A DNA stretch of 64,000 nt from Labrys wisconsinensis (GCF_030814995.1 NZ_JAUSVX010000019.1:1-64000), one strand, 5' to 3'; positions 15,047-26,572 are shown, counted from the first letter of the stretch. The notes: generated by a model from the sequence alone, not told the origin. A program made the numbers and translations.

Positions 15047-16366
15047 ATGACTCGCTTTGCCGGCTACACGACATCGCGCCGCGCGTTCCTGAAGGCATCC
15101 GCGACCGCCGGCCTTGCCGCTGCGACCATGCCGCTGTTCGCGCCGGGCGTGCGCGCGGCGTCCTCGATCAAGCTCGGCTATGTCAGCCCGCGCACCGGGC
15201 CGCTCGCCGCCTTCGGCGAGGCCGACGATTTCGTGATCAAGGGCTTCCTCGAGACCGTCAAAAGCGGCCTGAAGCTCGGCGATGCCACCTATGCCGTCGA
15301 TGTCGTGGTCAAGGACAGTCAGTCCAATCCCAATCGCGCCGCCGAGGTGGCCAAGGAGCTGATCGTCAAGGACGCGGTCGACATCATCCTGGTCTCCTCC
15401 ACGCCGGAGACCACCAATCCGGTCGCCACCCAGGCCGAGATCGAGGAGGTGCCCTGCATCTCCACGGTGGCGCCCTGGCAGCCCTATTTCATCGGCCGCC
15501 AGAGCAACCCGGCCGATCCCAAGAGCTGGACGCCGTTCAACTCCACCTTCCATTTCTTCTGGGGGCTGGAAGACGTCATCGCCGTCTTCACCAACATGTG
15601 GGGCCAGCTTGCGACCAACAAGTCGGTCGGCGGGCTCTTCCCCAATGACGGCGACGGCAATGCCTGGGGCGACGCCAATGTCGGCTTCCCGCCGGTGCTG
15701 GCGAAGCTCGGCTACCGGCTCACCGATCCCGGCCGCTATCAGAACCTGACCGACGATTTCTCCGCCCAGATCGCCGCCTTCCGCAAGGCGGAGGTCGATA
15801 TCGTCACCGGCGTGGTGATCCCGCCCGATTTCACCACCTTCTGGACCCAGGCGAGCCAGAAGGGCTTTCGACCCAAGGTCGCCTCGGTCGGCAAGGCGCT
15901 GCTGTTTCCGGTCGCCGTCGAGGCGCTCGGCAAGGCCGGCCACAACCTCTCGTCGGAGGTCTGGTGGACGCCGACCCACCCGTTCAAGTCCTCGCTCACC
16001 GGCGCATCCGCGGCCGAGATCGGCGCGGCCTATCAGCAGGCGACCGGCAAGCCCTGGACCCAGCCGATCGGCTTTGCCCATGCGCTGTTCGAGGTCGCCA
16101 TCGATGCGCTGAAGCGCTCAGCCGATCCCAAGGACGCCAAGGCCACTATCGCCGCGATCGGCGCGACCAGCCTCGACACCCTCGTCGGGCCGATCCGCTT
16201 CGGCCAGGAGACCGTGCCGCCCTTCGCCCGCAAAAACGTCGCCAAGACGCCGCTGGTCGGCGGCCAGTGGCGGCTCGGCAGCGACGGCAAATACCAGATC
16301 GTCGTCACCGACAACCAGACCGCGCCGCAAATCCCGATCGGCGGCCAGATGCAGGCGATCGCCTGA
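15047..16366 (+). CDS. ABC transporter substrate-binding protein, branched-chain amino acid type, Tat-exported
   Basis: 439 residues. The Tat signal is TTSRRAFLKASATAGLAAA, with the twin arginines at 11-12, ending near FAPGVRAA. The mature protein starts IKLGYVSPRTGPLAAFGEAD, the type I Leu/Ile/Val-binding protein pattern, and continues with ELIVKDAVDIILVSSTPETT. Proteins of this group often bind aromatic acids rather than amino acids. It has a paralogue at 26573-27889 with the same SPRTG start and the same gene order behind it. GGGGAGGAC precedes the ATG. Confidence 0.88.
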   Translation: MTRFAGYTTSRRAFLKASATAGLAAATMPLFAPGVRAASSIKLGYVSPRTGPLAAFGEADDFVIKGFLETVKSGLKLGDATYAVDVVVKDSQSNPNRAAEVAKELIVKDAVDIILVSSTPETTNPVATQAEIEEVPCISTVAPWQPYFIGRQSNPADPKSWTPFNSTFHFFWGLEDVIAVFTNMWGQLATNKSVGGLFPNDGDGNAWGDANVGFPPVLAKLGYRLTDPGRYQNLTDDFSAQIAAFRKAEVDIVTGVVIPPDFTTFWTQASQKGFRPKVASVGKALLFPVAVEALGKAGHNLSSEVWWTPTHPFKSSLTGASAAEIGAAYQQATGKPWTQPIGFAHALFEVAIDALKRSADPKDAKATIAAIGATSLDTLVGPIRFGQETVPPFARKNVAKTPLVGGQWRLGSDGKYQIVVTDNQTAPQIPIGGQMQAIA

Positions 16367-16381
16367 GGCGCGGAGACGGCC

Positions 16382-17098
16382 ATGCTGCTCGAGCTTAAGG
16401 ACGTGCGAAAAGCCTACGGCTCGCTGGTGGTGACCGACGGCGTGTCGCTGTCCGTCACCGAGGGCGAGGCGCTGGGCGTGATCGGGCCGAACGGCGCCGG
16501 CAAGACCACGCTGTTCGCCCTGATCACCGGCGCGGTGAAGCCCGATGCCGGCGCCATCCGGCTCGACGGCCGCGACATCACCGCGATGCCGGCGGCGCAG
16601 CGCTGCCGCGCCGGCATCTGCCGGTCGCACCAGATCCCGCACCCGTTCGAGACGCTGACCGTCTTCGAGAATCTGCTGGTGGCCGCCTGCTTCGGCCGTG
16701 CCATGCGCGAAGCCGAGGCGGCCGACTGGTGCGTCGAGGTGCTGGCGCTGACCGGGCTGCTGGCCAAGGCCAACCGGCTCGGCGGCACGCTGACGCTGCT
16801 CGACCGCAAGCGCCTGGAAATGGCCCGCGCCCTGGCGACGCGCCCGCGGCTGCTGCTGCTCGACGAGATCGCCGGCGGCCTCACATCAGCCGAGTGCGAG
16901 GCGCTGGTCGGCACCATCCGCACCATCCATGCCGGCGGCACCACCATCGTCTGGATCGAGCACATCGTCCACGCGCTCCTGGCCGTGGTCGGCCGGCTCA
17001 CCGTGCTCAACTTCGGCCGCAAGATCGCCGAAGGCGAGGCACGCAGCGTGATCGGCCTGCCCGAGGTGCGCGACATCTATCTCGGCTCGCCGGTCTGA
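16382..17098 (+). CDS. LivG-type ABC transporter ATPase with atypical signature motif
   Basis: 238 residues. Walker A is GPNGAGKT (35-42), and the adjacent LivG block RSHQIPHPFETLTVFENLLV follows at 81-100. Where the ABC signature LS(G/Y)GQ should be, the sequence reads LTLLDRKRLEMARAL (137-151), and Walker B is LLLLDEIAGGL, with Ile for the usual Pro. The switch His is in WIEHIVH. The paralogue at 27895-28632 has the same departures, so they are a subgroup trait and not decay. It powers the LivH/LivM channel encoded downstream. It starts 15 bp after the binding-protein stop. Confidence 0.87.
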   Translation: MLLELKDVRKAYGSLVVTDGVSLSVTEGEALGVIGPNGAGKTTLFALITGAVKPDAGAIRLDGRDITAMPAAQRCRAGICRSHQIPHPFETLTVFENLLVAACFGRAMREAEAADWCVEVLALTGLLAKANRLGGTLTLLDRKRLEMARALATRPRLLLLDEIAGGLTSAECEALVGTIRTIHAGGTTIVWIEHIVHALLAVVGRLTVLNFGRKIAEGEARSVIGLPEVRDIYLGSPV

Positions 17099-17107
17099 GG
17101 ACACGCC

Positions 17108-17809
17108 ATGGCCCTCCTCGACATCACGGCGCTCGATGCCTTCTACGGCGACTTCCAGGCCCTGTTCGGCCTCGACCTGACGGTCGGACGCGGCGAGACG
17201 CTCGCCATCATCGGCGCCAACGGCGCCGGCAAGTCGACGCTGCTGAAGACCATCACCGGCCTGATCCCGGCGCGGCGCGAGGCCGTCCGCTTCGACGGAG
17301 AGCCGATCGGCGGCCTGCCCGCGGCTGACATCATGAGGCGCGGCATCGCCATGGTGCCGGAGGGCCGCAAGCTGTTCCCCTCGCTCACGGTCGAGGAGAA
17401 CCTGCTGGTCGGCGGCTGGGGCCGCAAGGGCTCGGGCCGCTGGTCGCTGGCGGCGCTCTACGAGCTGTTCCCGATCCTGGGCGCGCGGCGGAACAGTCCG
17501 GGCACCGCCCTGTCCGGCGGCCAGCAGCAGATGGTGGCCATCGGCCGGGCGCTGATCTCGAACCCCAGCCTGCTGCTCTGCGACGAGATCTCGCTGGGTC
17601 TCGCGCCGATCGTCATCCGCGACGTCTATGCCTGCCTGCCCTCGATCCGCGCCGAAGGCACGGCCATCGTGCTGGTCGAGCAGGACATCGTCCAGGCCCT
17701 CGCCGTCGCCGACCGGGTGGTCTGCCTGCAGGAGGGCCGCGCCACGCTCGAGGGCCGACCCGCCGAGCTCAGCCGCGAGGCCATCCAGCACGCCTATTTC
17801 GGAGACTGA
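17108..17809 (+). CDS. LivF-type ABC transporter ATPase
   Basis: 233 residues. Walker A is GANGAGKS (36-43), MVPEGRKLFPSLTVEENLLV is the LivF hallmark, the signature LSGGQQQMVAIGRAL lies near 135, and Walker B is LLLCDEISLGLAP. Unlike its LivG partner it keeps a normal LSGGQ. It lies 9 bp after LivG and 4 bp before the permease, so all are translated as a block. Partner in the importer for an aromatic acid or branched-chain compound. Confidence 0.9.
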   Translation: MALLDITALDAFYGDFQALFGLDLTVGRGETLAIIGANGAGKSTLLKTITGLIPARREAVRFDGEPIGGLPAADIMRRGIAMVPEGRKLFPSLTVEENLLVGGWGRKGSGRWSLAALYELFPILGARRNSPGTALSGGQQQMVAIGRALISNPSLLLCDEISLGLAPIVIRDVYACLPSIRAEGTAIVLVEQDIVQALAVADRVVCLQEGRATLEGRPAELSREAIQHAYFGD

Positions 17810-17813
17810 CGGC

Positions 17814-18683
17814 ATGGCCACCCTCTTCGACATCCTGGTCCAGGGCACGCTGCTCGGCGGGCTCTACGCCCTGTTCGCCGCCGGCCTGTCGCTGATCTTC
17901 GGGGTGATGCGGCTGGTCAACCTCGCCCATGGCGATCTCATCGTCCTTGCCGCCTTCCTGATCCTGGTGCTGGCACGCGCGCTCGGGCTCCACCCGATAG
18001 CGGCGGCGCTGCTCTGCCTGCCGGCCATGGCCGTGCTCGGCTACGTCCTGCAGCGCGGCGTGCTCGACGCCGTGCTCGGCAGGGACATCCTGCCGCCGCT
18101 GCTCACCACGTTCGGCATCTCGATCATCGTGCAGAACGGCCTGCTGCAGGCCTTCTCCGCCGACAGCCAGCGCCTGTCGGCCGGCGCCCTGGAGACCGCG
18201 TCGCTGCCGGTCGGCGGCGGCCTCGCGATCGGCGTCCTGCCGCTCGCCACCTTCGTCACCGCCGTGCTGGTCATCGTCGGGCTCAACGCCGTCTTCTACG
18301 CGACGCCGCTCGGCCGCGCCTTTCGCGCCGTCTCCGACGATCCCGCCACGGCCCAGTTGATGGGCATCGACCCCAGGACGCTCTTCGGCCTCGCCATGGG
18401 CCTGGCGCTCGCGGTCTCGGCCATCGCGGCGCTGTTCCTCGGCATCCGGGCCAATTTCGATCCGACCATCGGGCCGGCGCGGCTGATCTTCGCCTTCGAG
18501 GCCGTGATCATCGGCGGGCTCGGCAGCCTCTGGGGCACGCTCGCCGGCGGCATCGTGCTCGGCATCGCCCAGACGCTCGGCGCCGCCGTCAACCCGGAAT
18601 GGCAGATCCTCTCGGGCCACCTCGCCTTCCTCGTCGTCCTGGTGCTCAAGCCGCGCGGCCTGTTCCCGCGCGCCGGCGAGTGA
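17814..18683 (+). CDS. LivH-type ABC transporter permease
   Basis: 289 residues starting MATLFDILVQGTLLGGLYAL. An open frame reaches further upstream, but this ATG lies 4 bp after the LivF stop. FGVMRLVNLAHGDLI is the LivH family mark, and GLGSLWGTLAGGIVLGIAQ ends the last coupling region. About eight membrane segments. It forms the inner-membrane pore with the LivM gene next to it. Confidence 0.9.
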   Translation: MATLFDILVQGTLLGGLYALFAAGLSLIFGVMRLVNLAHGDLIVLAAFLILVLARALGLHPIAAALLCLPAMAVLGYVLQRGVLDAVLGRDILPPLLTTFGISIIVQNGLLQAFSADSQRLSAGALETASLPVGGGLAIGVLPLATFVTAVLVIVGLNAVFYATPLGRAFRAVSDDPATAQLMGIDPRTLFGLAMGLALAVSAIAALFLGIRANFDPTIGPARLIFAFEAVIIGGLGSLWGTLAGGIVLGIAQTLGAAVNPEWQILSGHLAFLVVLVLKPRGLFPRAGE

Positions 18684-18691
18684 GCCCGCCC

Positions 18692-19819
18692 ATGTCGATC
18701 CTCGCCTCTGCCGAGAGGGTTCCGGCCGAAAGGGAGCGGCACTACCGCGTGGCGACCGGCACGCGCGCGTCGACCATCGCCGGCCTGCTGGCCGCGCTGG
18801 TGCTCGCCGGCCTCGCGGCGCTGCCGCTCCTCGCCGGCCGCGGCCTGGTGCAGGACCTGTTCACCGTCTTCACCATGCTGGCGCTGGCGCAATATTGGAA
18901 CCTGCTCGCCGGCTTCGCCGGCCTGGTCTCGGTCGGCCAGCAGGCCTATGTCGGGCTCGGCGCCTATCTCCTGTTCGGCCTCACCGCCGCGGCGGGCCTC
19001 GATCCGGTGCTCGCCATCCTGCTCGCTGGCGTTGGCGCCGTCGTCGTCGCCGTGCCGACCGCCTTCGTCGTCTTCCGCCTGCGCAGCGCTTATTTCGCCA
19101 TCGGCACCTGGGTGGTGGCCGAGGTGTTCCGGCTGGTGCTGGCGCAGGTCAAGTCGCTCGGCGGCGGCACCGGCATGTCGCTGCCGCGGGAGGTGACCAA
19201 CGACAGCGCCCTGGTGCGCCTCACGGCCGAGCTCCTGGGCCTGCGCACGGCCGCGGCCCGCGACGTCGCCAGCTACTGGCTAGCTCTCGCCCTCGCCGCC
19301 GGCACCATCGCCTTCGTCTATGCGGTGCTGCGCTCGCGCCGCGGCCTGGCCCTCGCCGCCATCCGCGACAGCGAGACCGCGGCGCTGTCGGTCGGGGTCG
19401 ACGCCTTCCGCCTGAAGCTCCAGGTCTACCTCGTCGCCGCCTTCGGCACCGGCCTCACCGGCGCGCTGATCTATTTCCAGAAGGCCCGCATCTCGCCCGA
19501 CGCGGCCTTCTCCGTGCTCGACTGGACCGCCTATGTCCTGTTCATCGTTGTCATCGGCGGCCTCGGCTCGATCGAAGGCCCGATCGTCGGCGTCGCCGTG
19601 TTCTACCTGCTCCAGGATCAGCTCGCCGGCTTCGGCTCCTGGTACCTGATGCTGCTCGGCCTCATCGCCATCCTGGTGATGCGGTTCTTCCCCAAGGGCT
19701 TGTGGGGCAGCATCGCCCACCGTTTCGACCTGTCGCTGTTCCCGATCCGCCGGCACCTCGTGCCGCGCGATGGGACGGCGACGCATCCGCTCTCGTCCCA
19801 AGGAGGCGATCATGATTGA
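18692..19819 (+). CDS. LivM-type ABC transporter permease
   Basis: 375 residues from MSILASAERVPAE. A 30-residue cytosolic start precedes the first membrane segment. Family marks are AQYWNLLAGFAGLVSVGQQA, RSAYFAIGTWVVAEVFRL and VVIGGLGSIEGPIVG. Its last codons overlap the start of the flavin hydroxylase gene by 8 bp, and the AGGAGG that serves that gene lies inside LivM. Confidence 0.9.
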   Translation: MSILASAERVPAERERHYRVATGTRASTIAGLLAALVLAGLAALPLLAGRGLVQDLFTVFTMLALAQYWNLLAGFAGLVSVGQQAYVGLGAYLLFGLTAAAGLDPVLAILLAGVGAVVVAVPTAFVVFRLRSAYFAIGTWVVAEVFRLVLAQVKSLGGGTGMSLPREVTNDSALVRLTAELLGLRTAAARDVASYWLALALAAGTIAFVYAVLRSRRGLALAAIRDSETAALSVGVDAFRLKLQVYLVAAFGTGLTGALIYFQKARISPDAAFSVLDWTAYVLFIVVIGGLGSIEGPIVGVAVFYLLQDQLAGFGSWYLMLLGLIAILVMRFFPKGLWGSIAHRFDLSLFPIRRHLVPRDGTATHPLSSQGGDHD

Positions 19820-21581
19820 AACCGACGTGCTGATCGTGGGCTCCGGCCCGGCCGGCTCCGCCTCGGCCCTGGCGCTCTCGACCTACGGCATCCGCAATGT
19901 CGTGGTCACCAAATATCGCTGGCTCGCCGACACCCCGCGCGCCCACATCACCAACCAGCGGACCATGGAGGTGTTCCGCGACCTCGGCATCGAGGACGAG
20001 GTCAACGAAAAGCGGGCGGCCTGGAACCTCATGGGCAACAATGTGTTCTGCACCTCGCTCGCCGGCGAGGAGCTCGGCCGCCTCTACTCCTGGGGCAATC
20101 ACCCCAGCCGCCTCGCCGACTACACGCTGTCCTCGCCGACGACGATCTGCGACGTTCCGCAGAACCTGCTGGAGCCGATCCTGCTCGGCAACGCCGCGGC
20201 GCGCGGCTCGCGGGTGCGCTTCGACAGCGAATATCTCGCGCTCGAGCAGGATGCCGACGGCGTCACCGTCACGGTGCGCGACCGTCTCTCCGGCGAGGAC
20301 TTTCAGGTCCGCGCCAAATACCTCATCGGCGCCGATGGCGGCCGCTCCAAGGTCGCCGAGGATATCGGCCTGCCGATGCAGGGCAGGATGGGCGTCGCCG
20401 GCTCGATGAACATCGTGTTCGAGGCCGACCTCTCGCGCTATGTCGCGCATCGGCCGAGCGTGCTCTACTGGGTGCTGCACCCCGGCGCCCATATCGGCGG
20501 CATCGGCATGGGGCTCGTGCGCATGGTGCGGCCCTGGCACGAATGGCTGATCGTCTGGGGCTACGACATCGGCGGGCCGCCGCCCGAGATGACGGACGAG
20601 CTCGCCGTCGAGGTGGCGCGCAACCTGATCGGCGACCAGACCATCCCGATCCGGATCAAGTCGCACAGCCTGTGGACGGTGAACCACATGTTCGCGCTGT
20701 CCAACACCAGCGGCCGGGTGTTCTGCATGGGCGATGCGGTGCACCGCCATCCCCCGTCCAACGGCCTCGGCTCCAACACCTCGATCCAGGACGCCTACAA
20801 CCTCGCCTGGAAGCTCGCCCATGTCCTGAAGGGCAAGGCCGATCCCTCGCTGCTGCAGAGCTACGACGCCGAGCGGTCGCCGATCGCGCGCCAGATCGTC
20901 GAGCGCGCCAACAAGTCGATCGAGGAATTCGGCCCGATCTTCGAGAGCCTCGGCCTCCTGTCGACCACCGACCCCGAGCAGATGCAGCGCAACATGGCGG
21001 CCCGCAAGGCGGCGACGCCCGAGGCGGCGGAGCAGCGCGAGACGCTGCGCAAGGCAATCGCCTTCAAGTCCTACGAGTTCAACTGCCACGGCGTCGAGAT
21101 GAACCAGCGCTACGCCTCCGCCGCCGTGGTGAGCGACGGCACCCCGGAACCCGCCTGGACGCGCGACCGCGAGCTCTACTACCAGGCCACGACCTGGCCC
21201 GGCGCCCGTCTGCCGCATCTCTGGCTGGAGCGGGACGGCAGGCGGATCTCGACCCTCGACGTCGTCGGCCAGGGCCGCTTCACCGTGCTCACCGGCATCG
21301 GCGGTGAAGCCTGGGTCGAAGCGGCGCGCGACATCGCCCGGCAGCACGACCTCGACATCGCCGCCTATGTCATCGGGCCCGACCGCGACCTGATCGACCT
21401 CTTCGGCGACTGGGCTGACATGCGCGAGACGAAGGAGACGGGCTGCGTGCTGGTGCGGCCTGACCAGCATGTCGCCTTCCGCGTCCCGGAGGTCACCGCG
21501 AATGCGAAGGAGGCACTGGAGGGAGCGCTGCTGCGGATCCTCGGGCGCGCTCCGGCCGTGCAGCGCACCGCCGCCGAATGA
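19812..21581 (+). CDS. FAD-dependent aromatic hydroxylase, TfdB (2,4-dichlorophenol 6-monooxygenase)-like
   Basis: 589 residues, the length of class A phenol hydroxylases. The FAD dinucleotide fold is VLIVGSGPAGSASAL (6-20), TPRAHITNQRTMEVFRDLG is the TfdB block, and the ribose-binding GD motif lies in CMGDAVHRHPPSNGLGSNTS near 303-322. The C-terminal thioredoxin-like domain completes the family layout. It would insert an oxygen ortho to a phenol hydroxyl using NAD(P)H and O2. Similarity to TfdB is strong along the whole length, but I infer only a phenolic substrate, not a chlorinated one. Last gene of the operon that begins with maleylacetate reductase; convergent with pobA. Confidence 0.85.
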   Translation: MIETDVLIVGSGPAGSASALALSTYGIRNVVVTKYRWLADTPRAHITNQRTMEVFRDLGIEDEVNEKRAAWNLMGNNVFCTSLAGEELGRLYSWGNHPSRLADYTLSSPTTICDVPQNLLEPILLGNAAARGSRVRFDSEYLALEQDADGVTVTVRDRLSGEDFQVRAKYLIGADGGRSKVAEDIGLPMQGRMGVAGSMNIVFEADLSRYVAHRPSVLYWVLHPGAHIGGIGMGLVRMVRPWHEWLIVWGYDIGGPPPEMTDELAVEVARNLIGDQTIPIRIKSHSLWTVNHMFALSNTSGRVFCMGDAVHRHPPSNGLGSNTSIQDAYNLAWKLAHVLKGKADPSLLQSYDAERSPIARQIVERANKSIEEFGPIFESLGLLSTTDPEQMQRNMAARKAATPEAAEQRETLRKAIAFKSYEFNCHGVEMNQRYASAAVVSDGTPEPAWTRDRELYYQATTWPGARLPHLWLERDGRRISTLDVVGQGRFTVLTGIGGEAWVEAARDIARQHDLDIAAYVIGPDRDLIDLFGDWADMRETKETGCVLVRPDQHVAFRVPEVTANAKEALEGALLRILGRAPAVQRTAAE

Positions 21582-21621
21582 GGGCGCTGCTGCACCGGAG
21601 CGTTCGGCCACGCAGCCTCGG

Positions 21622-23793
<2,172 letters not shown>

Positions 23794-23808
23794 TTGCGGC
23801 AAGTCTGA

Positions 23809-24759
23809 TCACGGCCAGGCCGCGAAGGAGGTCGGCTCGCCGGCCGGATGCGCCGCAGCGGCCGCCTGACGGAAGGCGCCGGGCGACTGTCCGACCAGAC
23901 GCTTGAAGAAGCGGCTGAAATAGCCGGGGTCGCGAAAGCCGAGGCCGTAGCCGACCTGCTCCACCGGCACTTGCGTCTGCTCCAGCCGAAGCTTGGCTTC
24001 GCTGACGAGGCGGTCATGCACCAGGCCCAGCGGCGTGCGGCCGGTGGTGCGCAGGCAGGCATCGTGCAGGTGCGCCCGCGTCACCCCGAGCATGCTGGCA
24101 TAGTCGTCGATGCGCAGATTCTCCCGATAGTGCAATTCGGTGAGCTGGCGGAACCGCTGCGCCGTGGTGGCGGCGGTGCCGCGCAGGCCGGCGGTGGCGG
24201 TGCCGAGGCCGGACGCGCGCCAGAGATGCAGCAGCACCAGGCCGAGATGCAGCGCCATCATCGCCGAGGCCCCGGGCGGCTGATCGCGGGACTCCCGCAC
24301 AAGGGCGGAAAAGGCAGTGCCGAGCTCGGCGAGATGCGGCGCGATCCGCTCTGCCGGAGCAATCACCACGCGTTCGAGCATCAGGCGCAGATGCGCCGCC
24401 AGCGTGCTGTCGCCGACCGTCCGCCAGACGAAATCCTCGGCCACCGCCAGGGTGACACCGTCGCTGCCGGCCAGGAGCTGGAACGCGCCGACGGCCGGGC
24501 GCGGCAGCCAGAGCAGCACCGGCGCGACGAGATCGATCGTCGTGCCGTCGTCTCCGGTGAACGAGGCGCGACCGTGCCCGACGAAGAAGGCGTGGCAGCG
24601 TGCCCGCCCGTCGAGGCCCGCCGTCGACCAGGTCCGATGCGCGAACGCCGTCTCCATCCGCGCCGCGATCACCGCCGAGCCGGTCGGATGGGAGATGGGC
24701 TGAACGCGCCGATACGCGGGGACGTGATGGACGGGAACGTCGGGAGCAGACGGCTGCAT
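23809..24759 (-). CDS. AraC-family transcriptional regulator
   Basis: 316 residues. The N-terminal half is a cupin-type sensor (RARCHAFFVGHGRASF). The C-terminal 100 residues carry the two helix-turn-helix motifs: DDYASMLGVTRAHLHDACL, then EQVGYGLGFRDPGYFSRFFK and the closing VGQSPGAFRQ. It is convergent with pobR and divergent from the first aldehyde dehydrogenase gene at 25078, so it probably controls the second importer/aldehyde dehydrogenase operon. Ligand unknown; an aromatic aldehyde or acid is the fitting guess. Confidence 0.85.
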   Translation of the reverse strand: MQPSAPDVPVHHVPAYRRVQPISHPTGSAVIAARMETAFAHRTWSTAGLDGRARCHAFFVGHGRASFTGDDGTTIDLVAPVLLWLPRPAVGAFQLLAGSDGVTLAVAEDFVWRTVGDSTLAAHLRLMLERVVIAPAERIAPHLAELGTAFSALVRESRDQPPGASAMMALHLGLVLLHLWRASGLGTATAGLRGTAATTAQRFRQLTELHYRENLRIDDYASMLGVTRAHLHDACLRTTGRTPLGLVHDRLVSEAKLRLEQTQVPVEQVGYGLGFRDPGYFSRFFKRLVGQSPGAFRQAAAAAHPAGEPTSFAAWP

Positions 24760-24810
24760 GGTGGGCCCGATCGTGAGGAACCGACGAGAAGCTGCCGCCT
24801 TGTCGAGAAA

Positions 24811-24839
24811 AATGCAACAGATCTCCAGAATAGTGCATT
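24811..24839. promoter_or_regulatory. Inverted repeat in the divergent gap before the aldehyde dehydrogenase operon
   Basis: AATGCA (24811-24816) and TGCATT (24834-24839) are perfect inverted half-sites with a 17-bp spacer, in a locally AT-rich patch 52 bp from the AraC gene start. The rest of the 318-bp gap (24760-25077) is GC-rich and shows no gene. A regulator site is inferred. Confidence 0.35.
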
Positions 24840-25077
24840 CCCGGCGACCGCAGTCTGGCGCTTACTCCTGTCCAGCCCGGCCGCAGAGCCGGGACCTGTG
24901 GATCAGGAGACGCAAATCCGGGAGAGGCGGACCGGGCGAGACCGGCCTCGAAGATCCCATTCGACATGTTGACGACCGGTGCCCGCCGGTGGCGGGGCCG
25001 ACGGGACGTCCGATCGTTCGATGCTCCGGGCGCGCTGTCCGGAGCATGCCAGCTCGGCATGCGCGGGAGAGGAATCC

Positions 25078-26529
25078 ATGCTCGACGTGCCTCTCCTCGT
25101 GCGGGACAGGGACCTGCCGGCCTCGGACGGGCTGGTGTTCGAGCGCATCAATCCGATCACCGGCAACGTCGCCAGCCGGGCCGCGGCCGCGACCTTCGCC
25201 GACGCCGCCGATGCCGTCGCCGCCGCAGCCGCGGCGTTCCCGGCCTGGTCGGAGACCGGCCCCGGCGAGCGGCGCGCGCGCCTCAACCGCGCCGCCGACG
25301 GGCTCTGCTCGCGCCTCGGCGATTTCGTCGCCGCGATGGCGGACGAAACCGGCGCGACCGCGGGCTGGGCCCGATTCAACGTCTCGCTCGCCGCCGACAT
25401 GCTGCGCGAGGCCGCGGCGGCCGTGACGCAGATCGGCGGCGAGATCGTGCCGTCGGACCAGCCCGGCATGACCGCGATGGCCATCCGCCAGCCGGTCGGC
25501 GTCGTGCTCGGCATCGCGCCCTGGAACGCGCCGGTCATCCTCGGCGTGCGCGCCATCGCCATGCCGCTCGCCTGCGGCAACACCGTCGTGCTCAAGGCCT
25601 CCGAGCTCTGTCCCCGCACCCACAGGCTGATCGGGGACGTGATGCGCGAGGCGGGCCTCGGCGCCGGCGTGGTCAATGTGCTGAGCAATGCGCCGGCGGA
25701 TGCGGCCGGGATCGTCGAGGCGCTGATCGCCCATCCGGCCGTCCGGCGGGTCAACTTCACCGGATCGACCCGCGTCGGGCGCCTTGTCGGCGAAGCTGCG
25801 GCGCGCCATCTCAAGCCTGCCCTGCTGGAGCTCGGCGGCAAGGCCCCGTTCCTCGTGCTCGAGGACGCGGACCTCGACGAGGCAGTCAGGGCCGCCGCCT
25901 TCGGCGCCTTCATGAACCAGGGCCAGATCTGCATGTCGACCGAGCGGATCGTGGTCGACGACACCGTCGCCGACGCCTTCGCCGAGAAGCTCGCCCGGAA
26001 GGCCGCCACCCTGGTCGCCGGCGATCCGCGCAAGGCCAACACGCCGCTCGGCTCGATCGTCGGCTTCGAAGCCGTCGAGCGCATCGACGGCCTGGTCAAG
26101 GACGCGGTCGCCAAGGGAGCCCGCATCCTCACCGGCGGCCATGCCAACGGCACGCTGATGGATGCGACCGTGCTCGATCACGTCACCTCAGCCATGCGCA
26201 TCTATGCGGAGGAATCCTTCGGCCCGGTGGTGGCGATCGTCCGGGTACGCGGCGTGGAGGAGGCGATCCGTGTCGCCAACGACACCGAATACGGCCTCGC
26301 CTCGGCCGTGTTCGGCCGCGATCTCAACCGCGCCATGCAGGTGGCCCGGCGGATCGAGGCGGGGATCTGCCACATCAACGGGCCGACCGTGCACGACGAG
26401 GCGCAGATGCCGTTCGGCGGCGTCAAGGCCTCCGGCTATGGCCGCTTCGGCGGCAAGGCCGCCATCCACGAATTCACCGAGCTGCGCTGGATCACCATTT
26501 CCAGCCAGCCCCGGCACTACCCGATCTGA
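25078..26529 (+). CDS. NAD(P)-dependent aldehyde dehydrogenase, aromatic aldehyde type (vanillin/salicylaldehyde-like)
   Basis: 483 residues from ATG 25078 with GAGAGGAA ahead. Catalytic residues are all in place: N150 in APWNAP, E251 in LELGGKAP and C285 in NQGQICMSTER. The last pair of motifs matches the group that oxidises vanillin, salicylaldehyde or benzaldehyde. It would turn an aromatic aldehyde such as 4-hydroxybenzaldehyde into the acid used by PobA; the exact aldehyde is inferred from context. About two thirds identical by eye to the second copy at 32243, so the two are paralogues placed at both ends of the importer operon. Confidence 0.87.
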   Translation: MLDVPLLVRDRDLPASDGLVFERINPITGNVASRAAAATFADAADAVAAAAAAFPAWSETGPGERRARLNRAADGLCSRLGDFVAAMADETGATAGWARFNVSLAADMLREAAAAVTQIGGEIVPSDQPGMTAMAIRQPVGVVLGIAPWNAPVILGVRAIAMPLACGNTVVLKASELCPRTHRLIGDVMREAGLGAGVVNVLSNAPADAAGIVEALIAHPAVRRVNFTGSTRVGRLVGEAAARHLKPALLELGGKAPFLVLEDADLDEAVRAAAFGAFMNQGQICMSTERIVVDDTVADAFAEKLARKAATLVAGDPRKANTPLGSIVGFEAVERIDGLVKDAVAKGARILTGGHANGTLMDATVLDHVTSAMRIYAEESFGPVVAIVRVRGVEEAIRVANDTEYGLASAVFGRDLNRAMQVARRIEAGICHINGPTVHDEAQMPFGGVKASGYGRFGGKAAIHEFTELRWITISSQPRHYPI

Positions 26530-26546
26530 GCGGCGGTTCGCCGCTC
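26528..26546 (+). promoter_or_regulatory. Stem-loop between aldehyde dehydrogenase and binding-protein genes
   Basis: GAGCGGCG and CGCCGCTC form a perfect 8-bp stem with a GTT loop, starting inside the TGA stop codon. There is no T-run. Such a hairpin before a binding-protein gene can stabilise or separate the mRNA segments so the binding protein is made in excess. Confidence 0.45.
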
Positions 26547-26572
26547 GGGACTGAACCTGGGAGGGAACAACA

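Noticed and set aside
13784-16081. 765-codon minus-strand frame across the maleylacetate reductase and binding-protein genes
   Set aside because: Shadow frame; both plus-strand genes have intact family motifs and ribosome binding sites.
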